From the NCBI GenBank assembly GCA_030592985.1, contig JAUVIB010000096.1, positions 1-9,433 of the forward strand: 9,433 nt of DNA, in the 5' to 3' direction. Shown here one piece after another: positions 1-5,885 of the stretch. Position 1 is the stretch's first letter. Each line of letters starts with the position of its first letter. A program made the position numbers and the translations under genes. The notes below the pieces were generated by a model. That model ran no database searches. It saw only the letters and a list, made by a program, of their open reading frames with translations, and was not told where the DNA came from. The stretch is from Calditrichaceae bacterium (lineage in GTDB: Bacteria; Calditrichota; Calditrichia; Calditrichales; Calditrichaceae).

Positions 1-1
1 T

Positions 2-1225
2 CCGGGAACCTACTACCAGGGTGGCTTAAAATCGATTTTATCTGCTGAGAATACAAATCTAAAAGGTGCACATTATGGTGTTCCTATGGATATGGCATGG
101 GATTCATGGAACATAACCGCATACACCTCATTTAGATTATCATGGAATCCAAATGAAAATTTAAAAAATATCGCCAGAGATTATGCAGCCATATATTTTG
201 GCCGGGCAGCTGCAGATGATGTTGCAGATCTGTTTTTACTTTCTCCCAATGCTTATAAGTATGGAATTTACATTGAACCTGTCGCCCATGGCGATTTTAG
301 TTCCCTGCCGCATTTACGATTGACCACATTTCCGGCCAAAGGTTTACCGCGATTAGATAATGGTAAAAAACATATCAATTTTTTATATGATATCTATCTA
401 CGTTGTAATCCATGGAAAACGGAAACACTTCTTTATCTCGATCACGGCTTAGACATTGCCGGACAGATGAAGGTAAAAGCAGAGGCAGCAAAGAAAAATA
501 TTCCGGAAGATGAATTAGCAACGCGTTTACTCAATTCCGTTGAACTTACAGGATGGCTTATTAAAACAAATAATCTCTATATAAAAACATTTTTTAATTA
601 TTTTGATTATCGCGATAATCCTACAGATGAAAACAAAAAACAGCTCGAAAAGAGGTCTGTCGAATTGCAGCAGGCCATGCAAAGTTTTTTAAATACACCC
701 AATTGTGTTTACAGACTGGATGGTATGGAGCAGCTTTTACGTAGTGTAGGACAAGCGCTGAAAGACCTGCCCCATGCAGAGGAAATGTTGGCCAATGCAC
801 CAAATGATGACGGAATAAGAGCGCTCATTAGCGAACAGCAGGCCAAATCCGGGGATATACTAAAAGCCAATGCAGACAAATTAGTGAAAATTGTTCATTG
901 GCAGGGAAGAGTAGATGGACGAGATTTAATGAAAATTCACGCTGATAAGCTGGAAATTGAACATTTGCGCTTTGATAACATTATCGAGAAGAGTTATGAA
1001 TTTTCTAATCCACTTCCGGCAAAAGAATATACAGTGATTATTAAGGATATTCGATCACGTTCATTTCATCCTTTTGTATTGGAACAACCGTCTGCGGAAA
1101 ATGATTATACAGTAACCATCTATTTATCTGATTTCCCTGAACACGGCTATAGCTGGTGGGAGTTCGAGCTATATTATCTAAAAAACAGTCCTGCAAAGCT
1201 GGGATTGACTCCACCTTGGAAATGA
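2..1225 (+). CDS. Glycoside-hydrolase-like protein, C-terminal part (5' end outside window)
   Basis: The reading frame is open from base 2, and the 28 codons before the first in-window ATG (base 86) are protein-like, with GTYYQGG and HYGVPMDMAWDSWN. The gene therefore starts upstream and 407 residues are visible. The segment WDSWNITAYTSFRLSWNP, followed by a helical stretch beginning IARDYAAIYFG and then a long helical region, resembles the part after the catalytic barrel in alpha-glucuronidase (GH67)-like and related glycosidases. There the barrel ends at a W-N-P motif and a helical domain follows. The last 90 or so residues look like a small beta domain (DNIIEKSYEFSNP to SWWEFELYYL). No catalytic acids can be assigned because the barrel is missing. 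The family call is recognition from memory and uncertain; it could be another uncharacterised large carbohydrate-active enzyme. It lies upstream of other exported proteins, which fits an extracytoplasmic role, but its own signal peptide is not in view. The TGA stop at 1223-1225 is intact. Confidence 0.6.
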   Translation, partial: PGTYYQGGLKSILSAENTNLKGAHYGVPMDMAWDSWNITAYTSFRLSWNPNENLKNIARDYAAIYFGRAAADDVADLFLLSPNAYKYGIYIEPVAHGDFSSLPHLRLTTFPAKGLPRLDNGKKHINFLYDIYLRCNPWKTETLLYLDHGLDIAGQMKVKAEAAKKNIPEDELATRLLNSVELTGWLIKTNNLYIKTFFNYFDYRDNPTDENKKQLEKRSVELQQAMQSFLNTPNCVYRLDGMEQLLRSVGQALKDLPHAEEMLANAPNDDGIRALISEQQAKSGDILKANADKLVKIVHWQGRVDGRDLMKIHADKLEIEHLRFDNIIEKSYEFSNPLPAKEYTVIIKDIRSRSFHPFVLEQPSAENDYTVTIYLSDFPEHGYSWWEFELYYLKNSPAKLGLTPPWK

Positions 1226-1326
1226 GCAAAATGAATCGATTAGTGTTATCTTCAAGAGAAGGAAATAAGATGTATTTAATCGAATAACCTCAATGAATAC
1301 GGTGTTCGATATTCAGAAAAGATAAA
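1226..1326. other. Intergenic spacer after the glycoside-hydrolase-like gene
   Basis: This is the first part of a 396-bp gap. No gene is seen. A weak inverted repeat (ATCGAA near 1278, TTCGAT near 1306) is too AT-rich and lacks a T-run, so it is not called a terminator. The rest of the gap holds the MITE-like element (1327-1490) and the leader of the aminotransferase gene. Confidence 0.5.
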
Positions 1327-1490
1327 TAGTGTCCGAACGAAAAGTAAGGAAATTGTCATTTCGAGCGAAGCCGCCTGCCCGCCAATATTTTAAGGCGTGG
1401 AGAAATCTATAAATTATTGTAAATATTAAATTTAAAGATTTCTCCCTATGGTCAAAAAGACGAAAAAAGAGACTTTTCGTTCAGGCACTA
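1327..1490. mobile_element. MITE-like inverted-repeat element, 164 bp
   Basis: The ends are near-perfect terminal inverted repeats. The left end TAGTGTCCGAACGAAAAGT (1327-1345) matches the reverse complement of the right end (1472-1490) at 17 of 19 positions. Inside lie a second pair of arms, GAGAAATCT (1400-1408) with AGATTTCTC (1436-1444), and a weaker pair, GTCATTTCGAGC (1355-1366) with GGTCAAAAAGAC (1450-1461). A GC-rich stretch at 1370-1397 with CGCCT/AGGCG arms looks inserted in one side. The element is non-coding. Both ends can be read as TA dinucleotides bordering GTG...CAC, which would fit a TA-duplicating (IS630/Tc1-type) mobiliser. GTCATTTCGAGC...GAGAAATCT is a common intergenic repeat style in FCB-group genomes (from memory). 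It could instead be a REP/BIME-type element with no mobility. Confidence 0.6.
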
Positions 1491-1568
1491 AATAAGATAA
1501 ACCGGAAAATAACCGGGGTGAGATTAAATTAATGTGTGTCCAAATAATATCTATGTGAGTGAAATTAG

Positions 1569-1597
1569 TAAACAAAACTTTAAGATTTCGATACTAT
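1569..1597 (+). promoter_or_regulatory. Possible sigma-70-type promoter for the Tat aminotransferase gene
   Basis: TAAACA (1569-1574, 4 of 6 to TTGACA) and TACTAT (1592-1597, 4 of 6 to TATAAT) are separated by 17 bases. Transcription from about 1604 would leave a short leader with AAGGAG (1609-1614) seven bases before the ATG at 1622. The match is only moderate in AT-rich DNA, so this is a candidate. Confidence 0.25.
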
Positions 1598-1621
1598 TAA
1601 ATAACAAAAAGGAGCCTTAAT

Positions 1622-2995
1622 ATGAAAAAGTATTCATTGACTCGGCGTTCATTTATTAGCAAGACATCGTTGGGTATTGCAGGAACAGCTATTGCAAGCA
1701 ACTTTAGTTTTGCCTCTCCTGCGAACAGTTTAAAAAGTAGTAAAGAACCTGCTATTTTAGGCGGTTCGGCTATTCGCGAAAACGATTGGCCGAAGTGGCC
1801 CATATGGAACCCGGAAACTGATGAGAAACAGTTAATTAATACAATACGAAAGGGGATTTGGTCACGTAATAGTATCGTTACTGAGTTTGAGAACAAGTGG
1901 GCTAAAGCTCTTGGTGCAAAACGGTCTCTTTTAACTACGAATGGAACCCATGCGCTTATTACGACATTAAAAATGCTGGATATCGGACCCGGAGATGAAG
2001 TGCTTACAACACCCTATACCTTTATTGCAACCATTGACGCTATTCTGTTATGCAATGCAATGCCCGTTTTTGTCGATGTTGATCCGCAGACTTTTCAGAT
2101 AGACCCGGCAAAAATGGAGGAAAAAATTACATCAAAGACCCGTGCCATATTACCTGTTCATATTCTTGGTTTACCCGCAGATATGGGGCAAATTATGGAT
2201 ATTGCCCAAAAACACAATTTGATCGTTGTAGAGGATGCCTGCCAGGCACATTTCGCAGAAATTAAAGGTAAAAAAGTCGGGACAATTGGTCATGCCGGAT
2301 GTTTTAGTTTTCAAAATTCAAAAAATTTGTCCATTGGCGAAGGTGGAGCAATTGTCAGCGATGATGATAATTTTATGGATCGGGCCTATTCGTTTCATAA
2401 TTTTGGCCGGCCTTACGGAAGCGTGGTTGGTGATGTGGCAGGACATTATGTCATGGTTGGAACAAAATGCCGTTCTACAGAATATCAGGCAGCCATTGGA
2501 ATTGCTCAATTAGCGCGCCTGGAAGAACAGACCGAAAAACGAAATAAGAATGCTGCGTATTTAAAATCACAAATAAAAGATATACCCGGTATTCTTCCGT
2601 ATCGTTTGTATAAAGATGTCACAAGGGCAACATTTCATCTTTTCCCATTCTTGTATAAAAAAGAACAATTTCAGAATCTTTCCCGGGATAAATTTCTAAA
2701 GGCCCTTAAAGCTGAAGGGATCCCATGTACCAGTGGATACACACCATTAAATGACATGCCATATTTAGAGGACGCTCTTTCTTCCAGAGTTTTTCAGGCA
2801 ATCTACCCAAAGGAAAAATTAGATTTCAACCAATATGTTGAAGATAATAAATGCCCTGCGAACGATCAGCTTTGTAAAGAAGCGGTCTGGCTTCCGCAGA
2901 GTGTATTGTTAGGTACAAAAAGGGATATGGATGACATTGCTGAAGCGGTTGCTAAAGTTCAAAAATATGCGGGAGAAATAAAACGTAAATCTTAA
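1622..2995 (+). CDS. Tat-exported DegT/DnrJ/EryC1/StrS-family PLP aminotransferase
   Basis: A 457-residue protein of the sugar aminotransferase family (fold type I, PLP). It opens with a twin-arginine signal: T7-R8-R9-S-F-I-S, then a hydrophobic stretch (SLGIAGTAIASNFSFASPA, about 16-34). The mature enzyme starts near residue 40 and has the family length. Visible landmarks are TTNGTHAL (105-112, phosphate/substrate loop), GDEVLTTPYTFIAT (124-137), VEDACQA (203-209, with D205 as the PLP ring-nitrogen aspartate), and FSFQNSKNLSIGEGG (228-242), where K234 is in the place of the Schiff-base lysine. AVWLP (421-425) is the usual C-terminal motif. The core therefore looks catalytically competent. 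The family normally acts in the cytoplasm on nucleotide-linked keto-sugars, and export by Tat, which carries folded cofactor-bound proteins, is the odd point. AAGGAG at 1609-1614 supports this ATG. It is likely co-transcribed with the 149-residue gene 74 bp downstream. The substrate is unknown. Confidence 0.93.
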   Translation: MKKYSLTRRSFISKTSLGIAGTAIASNFSFASPANSLKSSKEPAILGGSAIRENDWPKWPIWNPETDEKQLINTIRKGIWSRNSIVTEFENKWAKALGAKRSLLTTNGTHALITTLKMLDIGPGDEVLTTPYTFIATIDAILLCNAMPVFVDVDPQTFQIDPAKMEEKITSKTRAILPVHILGLPADMGQIMDIAQKHNLIVVEDACQAHFAEIKGKKVGTIGHAGCFSFQNSKNLSIGEGGAIVSDDDNFMDRAYSFHNFGRPYGSVVGDVAGHYVMVGTKCRSTEYQAAIGIAQLARLEEQTEKRNKNAAYLKSQIKDIPGILPYRLYKDVTRATFHLFPFLYKKEQFQNLSRDKFLKALKAEGIPCTSGYTPLNDMPYLEDALSSRVFQAIYPKEKLDFNQYVEDNKCPANDQLCKEAVWLPQSVLLGTKRDMDDIAEAVAKVQKYAGEIKRKS

Positions 2996-3069
2996 GGATA
3001 TATTCTTGAATTAAGAAAAATAATGCAAAAATATTTTGGCGCTATCTGCAAAAAAATGGAGATAAATTT

Positions 3070-3519
3070 ATGAAGAAAGTTGTCATCGCATCGCTTTTTA
3101 TTGCTATTCTAAGCATGGCGCTGTCTATATTTGTATTACTACAAATTCAAAATTCTGCTGATAAAACGGTTAAGGTTGCCGGAGTAATCAGATGCATTGA
3201 TGAAAAAGGATGGTTTGTAATAAATGACGGGGGGCATACACCTGTCAATATAAACAGAATAGAAGTAAAGAACGGATTAATTTTAGTATACTATACTTTT
3301 AGCGCTTCAACCATTCATAGTTTTATTGTGTCTCCTGATGAGACATTCGCCGGCGCCGGATATTTTGTCGGCGCATCTGTTAATCGAGACCGGGCATCAA
3401 TTGCAGTTTCGCGAATAATTAACGGTAAGGTTGTGCCGGTTGATGCGTCTACAATTAGAAGTAAACTGGGAAATTTCTGGATTTATGGATTATTTAGCAT
3501 TGACGAATCTGACAGCTGA
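3070..3519 (+). CDS. Small membrane-anchored or secreted protein of unknown function
   Basis: A 149-residue protein not assigned to a named family. Residues 1-3 (MKK) are followed by a hydrophobic helix (about 4-25, VVIASLFIAILSMALSIFVLLQ), making a type II anchor or uncleaved signal. The rest is a compact, beta-rich extracytoplasmic domain. Striking segments are GVIRCIDEKGWFVINDGGHTPVNI (38-61), the VSPDETFAGAGYFVGASV run (87-104) and GNFWIYGLF (134-142). From memory, similar segments occur in widespread hypothetical proteins of bacteria, so this is probably a conserved domain, but no function is known to me. The start is supported by GGAG (3058-3061) eight bases before the ATG. It lies between the Tat aminotransferase and the ceramidase-like gene, in the same direction, which suggests an envelope-related role by context only. 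Confidence 0.75.
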   Translation: MKKVVIASLFIAILSMALSIFVLLQIQNSADKTVKVAGVIRCIDEKGWFVINDGGHTPVNINRIEVKNGLILVYYTFSASTIHSFIVSPDETFAGAGYFVGASVNRDRASIAVSRIINGKVVPVDASTIRSKLGNFWIYGLFSIDESDS

Positions 3520-3618
3520 TGCCCTATTGTAATCTTGTAGGTATGAGATAAAGAGTAAAAAATAGATAATTCTATTCGGAAATCAGTAAGTGTATTATTA
3601 TAATTAGGAATAATTAAT

Positions 3619-5034
3619 ATGAATCAAAATGTAAACAAAAATAGCTTTCTACATTCGATCGTTTTCTTTTCATTATTGGCATTTATCAGCCTTCAAAAAC
3701 CTTGTCTCGCTCAAAATAATTTATGGCAGGTGGGTGTGGCACGCGTTGATATTACTCCAACTGATACGCTTTGGATGGCCGGATATGCTTCCCGGAACCA
3801 TGCGGCCGAAGGGACATTGCATAAACTTTGGGCAAAAGCCTTTGCGGTAAAAGATCAAAATGGTAACCGCGGTGTGTTGGTAACTACCGATCTGCTCGGA
3901 TTTCCGAAGAACATTTCTGATAGTATTAGGGAACGATGCAAAGAGATATATCAATTGACAAAGGCACAAATCATCCTCAGCAGTTCGCATACGCATACGG
4001 GCCCGGTTTTACGAGAGAGCCTTTATAATATTTACCCTCTAAAAGACAAACACATTAAGAAAATAGAGAGCTATTCCAATCACTTGGAAAATATCATTGT
4101 AGCCTTAGTCGGACAAGCATTTGAGAATATGGTTCCCGCTCAATTATTTTCTTCAAACGGCGTAGTCCGTTTTCAAATTAACCGCCGAAATAATAATTCC
4201 GGCACATTGCCTATGCAGACAGACTTAAATGGGCCGAATGACTATGCTGTACCCGTACTGCAGGCACGACAAAAGAACGGGAAATTACTTGCGGCAGTTT
4301 TTGGTTATGCCTGTCATCCAACGGTGTTAAGTTCCTATCAATGGTCGGGAGATTATCCCGGTTTTGCCCAGTTAGCTTTGGAAGAAAAGTTCCCGGGTAC
4401 AACCGCTCTTTTCTTCCAGGGTTGCGGCGCCGACCAAAACCCGCTGCCACGTCGCTCTGTATCACTTGCCCGGCAATATGGTCAGGAACTGGCTGCTGCA
4501 GCTGAGCGGATAATTAGCGATAAATCAGAAGAACCTATCCCTTCTGATTTAAGGACCGGCTATGCTGAAGTCGAACTATTTTTCTCTTCACCTCCAACCG
4601 TTGAAACCCTGAAAAAAATTGCATTTGATACTACCTTAGGCTACCAACGAAAATGGGCGAAGCAAATGCTTGGCAATCTTAAAAATGGAGAACCATTGCC
4701 AACGTCCTATCCCTATCCGATTCAAATATGGAAACTTGGTAACCAGCCGATTTTTGCTTTAGGGGGAGAGGTCGTTATTGATTACGCGATTCACCTAAAA
4801 CGAATTTTCGGACAAGATATATTTGTTATGAGTTATAGTAATGATGTTATGGGTTATATTCCATCAGTTCGGGTTCTGCGTGAAGGAGGCTATGAAGGCG
4901 CTACATCGCAGATTGTTTACGAACTGCCGGGCACATGGCAAGCAGATACCGAAACACGAATTATTCATGAAATAATTCAATTGGCCGGAAAGACAGGAAT
5001 CAAAATGCCTGAGACAAAGATATTCCCAAAATGA
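3619..5034 (+). CDS. Secreted neutral/alkaline non-lysosomal ceramidase-like hydrolase (N-terminal domain family)
   Basis: A 471-residue protein with a Sec signal peptide: basic start, hydrophobic core at about 11-26, likely cut after CLA (A31|Q32). The mature part begins with WQVGVARVDITP and carries the hallmarks of the neutral ceramidase N-terminal domain: SSSHTHTGP (121-129, H124/H126), GYACHPT (229-235, H233), FFQGCGADQNP (265-275), GGE (382-384) and SYSNDVMGYIPS (405-416). In the Pseudomonas enzyme the zinc ligands are two histidines 107 residues apart, a Glu and a Tyr. Here H126 and H233 are also 107 apart, and E384 and Y413 fit the other two. The GDxSP-type motif with the nucleophilic serine reads GADQNP, so ceramide hydrolysis is not assured. 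Full ceramidases run to roughly 650-750 residues and this one lacks the C-terminal Ig-like domain, as many bacterial homologues do. It may cleave another amide. AGGAA (3606-3610) supports the ATG. Confidence 0.88.
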   Translation: MNQNVNKNSFLHSIVFFSLLAFISLQKPCLAQNNLWQVGVARVDITPTDTLWMAGYASRNHAAEGTLHKLWAKAFAVKDQNGNRGVLVTTDLLGFPKNISDSIRERCKEIYQLTKAQIILSSSHTHTGPVLRESLYNIYPLKDKHIKKIESYSNHLENIIVALVGQAFENMVPAQLFSSNGVVRFQINRRNNNSGTLPMQTDLNGPNDYAVPVLQARQKNGKLLAAVFGYACHPTVLSSYQWSGDYPGFAQLALEEKFPGTTALFFQGCGADQNPLPRRSVSLARQYGQELAAAAERIISDKSEEPIPSDLRTGYAEVELFFSSPPTVETLKKIAFDTTLGYQRKWAKQMLGNLKNGEPLPTSYPYPIQIWKLGNQPIFALGGEVVIDYAIHLKRIFGQDIFVMSYSNDVMGYIPSVRVLREGGYEGATSQIVYELPGTWQADTETRIIHEIIQLAGKTGIKMPETKIFPK

Positions 5035-5149
5035 TTGAGGGGAAATTGATTAGTTGTATATCATGGCCGTGCAATGTGATAAAATGATCATACTCAACTT
5101 GAGTCCATTTGGTTTTACTTGTTTTTGTACTTAAATTTATCCTACTCAT
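5000..5149 (-). CDS. Possible minus-strand small ORF, 49 residues, unknown
   Basis: On the minus strand an ATG (5149-5147) is preceded by AAGGAG (plus coordinates 5157-5162) with a 7-base spacer, and a TATACT -10-like box lies at 5182-5187. The ORF reads MSRINLSTKTSKTKWTQVEY and continues to a TGA at 5002-5000, giving 49 residues. It is hydrophilic at first, then has a moderately hydrophobic tail (LINFPSIILGISLSQAF). The last 11 or so codons overlap the 3' end of the ceramidase-like gene in antisense. A good start signal with a short body suggests either a real small protein or the 5' stump of a gene whose remainder was lost when the ceramidase-like gene came to lie next to it. No family is recognised, and composition alone cannot separate the options. 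Confidence 0.35.
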   Translation of the reverse strand: MSRINLSTKTSKTKWTQVEYDHFITLHGHDIQLINFPSIILGISLSQAF

Positions 5150-5152
5150 GAT

Positions 5153-5232
5153 AGGTCTCCTTTTCTTTATTGAGATGTCATAGTATAAATGTTTTTATAA
5201 TATTTTTACACCATTAGAGAAAAGTGAGACCT
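5153..5232 (-). promoter_or_regulatory. Leader of the minus-strand small ORF: -10-like box and SD-pairing inverted repeat
   Basis: TATACT lies at 5182-5187 (minus strand). It would start transcription near 5175 and give a leader of about 26 bases with AAGGAG at 5162-5157; no convincing -35 is seen. Separately, AGGTCTCCTTTTC (5153-5165) and GAAAAGTGAGACCT (5219-5232) are complementary over 13 pairs with one bulged base. In a longer minus-strand transcript this would bury the Shine-Dalgarno site. A second small repeat (GAGAAAA 5217-5223 with TTTTCTC 5233-5239) overlaps the outer arm and would compete with it. Confidence 0.25.
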
Positions 5233-5239
5233 TTTTCTC

Positions 5240-5549
5240 AATTTACCAACAATGTGAGAAGCTATAAAGAGGAGAACGTGAATATTAAAAGTGTCGTAAT
5301 TGGTTTTTTTAGGTTAAATATAGATTAACTATTTAATTTCTACGGTGACGAGATTACATAGTTAAGATTTTTTAAGTTCCGACGTTATTCTCCAAAATCG
5401 AGAATTTATCTTTCTGTAGTGAGCATGTCGAAGTATCATTTTTTTGGGTGGGGATAATAGTCACAAAATAAAATGTCCACCTTACCAAATCGGGCAGGCA
5501 GGTATCCGCTGATGAAACTTGGATAAAATATATTATTAAACGATAAGAT
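5240..5549. other. Non-coding stretch with decayed-looking repeat fragments
   Basis: No gene is seen. An SD-like AGGAG at 5270-5274 is followed only three bases later by a GTG that opens 16 codons. A fragment around 5416-5437 (CTGTAGTGAGCATGTCGAAG) looks like part of an intergenic repeat. CGGGCAGGC at 5491-5499 is the exact reverse complement of GCCTGCCCG at 1373-1381 inside the MITE-like element, and it stands out as GC-rich here. TTCTC/GAGAA arms at 5388-5404 are too short to call. Confidence 0.4.
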
Positions 5550-5692
5550 GGCCTTAAAATAATTTGTTAGTAATTTTAAACGAAGTGAAACGATAAGATT
5601 TTTTACTGTTTGAGACCCGATGTTTTTATCGGGTTGAGTTTAAAAAATCAGTGGAACGAGTTTATAAAATTACTTCAAAATATTTTACAGCC
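5550..5692. repeat. Long imperfect palindrome (143 bp)
   Basis: The stretch folds on itself about a centre near 5625. The core is CCCGAT (5616-5621), loop GTTTTT, ATCGGG (5628-5633). Outside it GATTTTTTA (5598-5606) pairs with TAAAAAATC (5641-5649), AGTAATTTTA (5569-5578) with TAAAATTACT (5665-5674), and GGCC-TTAAAATA at 5550-5561 with TATTTTACAGCC at 5681-5692. Between these arms the match is loose. A 12-base direct repeat, AAACGATAAGAT, occurs at 5538-5549 and 5588-5599, exactly 50 bases apart. This is a REP/BIME-style or non-autonomous element. As RNA it would form a long hairpin between the upstream sequence and the methyltransferase gene. Confidence 0.6.
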
Positions 5693-5704
5693 TTGATTTT
5701 TTGG

Positions 5705-5728
5705 TTCTTTTGTATCAAGACAAAAGAA
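5705..5728. repeat. Hairpin, perfect 9-bp stem, 6-base loop
   Basis: TTCTTTTGT (5705-5713), loop ATCAAG, ACAAAAGAA (5720-5728). The stem is AT-rich and no T-run follows on the plus strand, so it is not called a terminator. It sits just after the long palindrome and is probably the outer part of the same repeat element. Confidence 0.55.
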
Positions 5729-5758
5729 TGTTGTAAATTCATATATTTCAATAACCTA

Positions 5759-5786
5759 TTAATCAAGTTGATCTCATCTTGATTAA
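5759..5786. repeat. Hairpin, perfect 9-bp stem, 10-base loop
   Basis: TTAATCAAG (5759-5767), loop TTGATCTCAT, CTTGATTAA (5778-5786). It lies 100 bases before the methyltransferase start and could be an operator-like dyad or an RNA hairpin in its leader. No regulator gene is adjacent. Confidence 0.45.
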
Positions 5787-5885
5787 GGGAGTAATTCGAA
5801 AAAAATTTCGTTAATAATTATGTCCACAAATTACAAGAATTCATTTTCTTGGTTCTTCGGGACGGGCTACAAATAAAGGTGTCTT

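Noticed and set aside
621..803. Minus-strand open frame of 60 codons
   Set aside because: Lies wholly inside the glycoside-hydrolase-like gene, has no ribosome binding site, and its translation is not protein-like.
2235..2513. Plus-strand open frame of 92 codons in another frame
   Set aside because: A shadow of the aminotransferase coding sequence, whose motifs are continuous through this stretch.
3004..3018. TTCTT/AAGAA hairpin after the aminotransferase gene
   Set aside because: A five-pair AT stem is too weak for a terminator, and the next gene likely shares the transcript.
3599..3604. Perfect TATAAT before the ceramidase-like gene
   Set aside because: Transcription from it would start after the ribosome binding site at 3606-3610, so it cannot serve this gene as annotated.
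4211..4465. Minus-strand open frame of 84 codons
   Set aside because: Antisense to conserved ceramidase-family motifs, with no start signal.
5278..5328. GTG mini-ORF of 16 codons after AGGAG
   Set aside because: The spacer is only three bases and the frame is too short; no similarity is recognised.
5820..5876. ATG mini-ORF of 18 codons in the same frame as the methyltransferase, ending 9 bases before its GTG
   Set aside because: No ribosome binding site and no leader-peptide features; sharing the frame can occur by chance. It does show that a TAA closes the methyltransferase frame.
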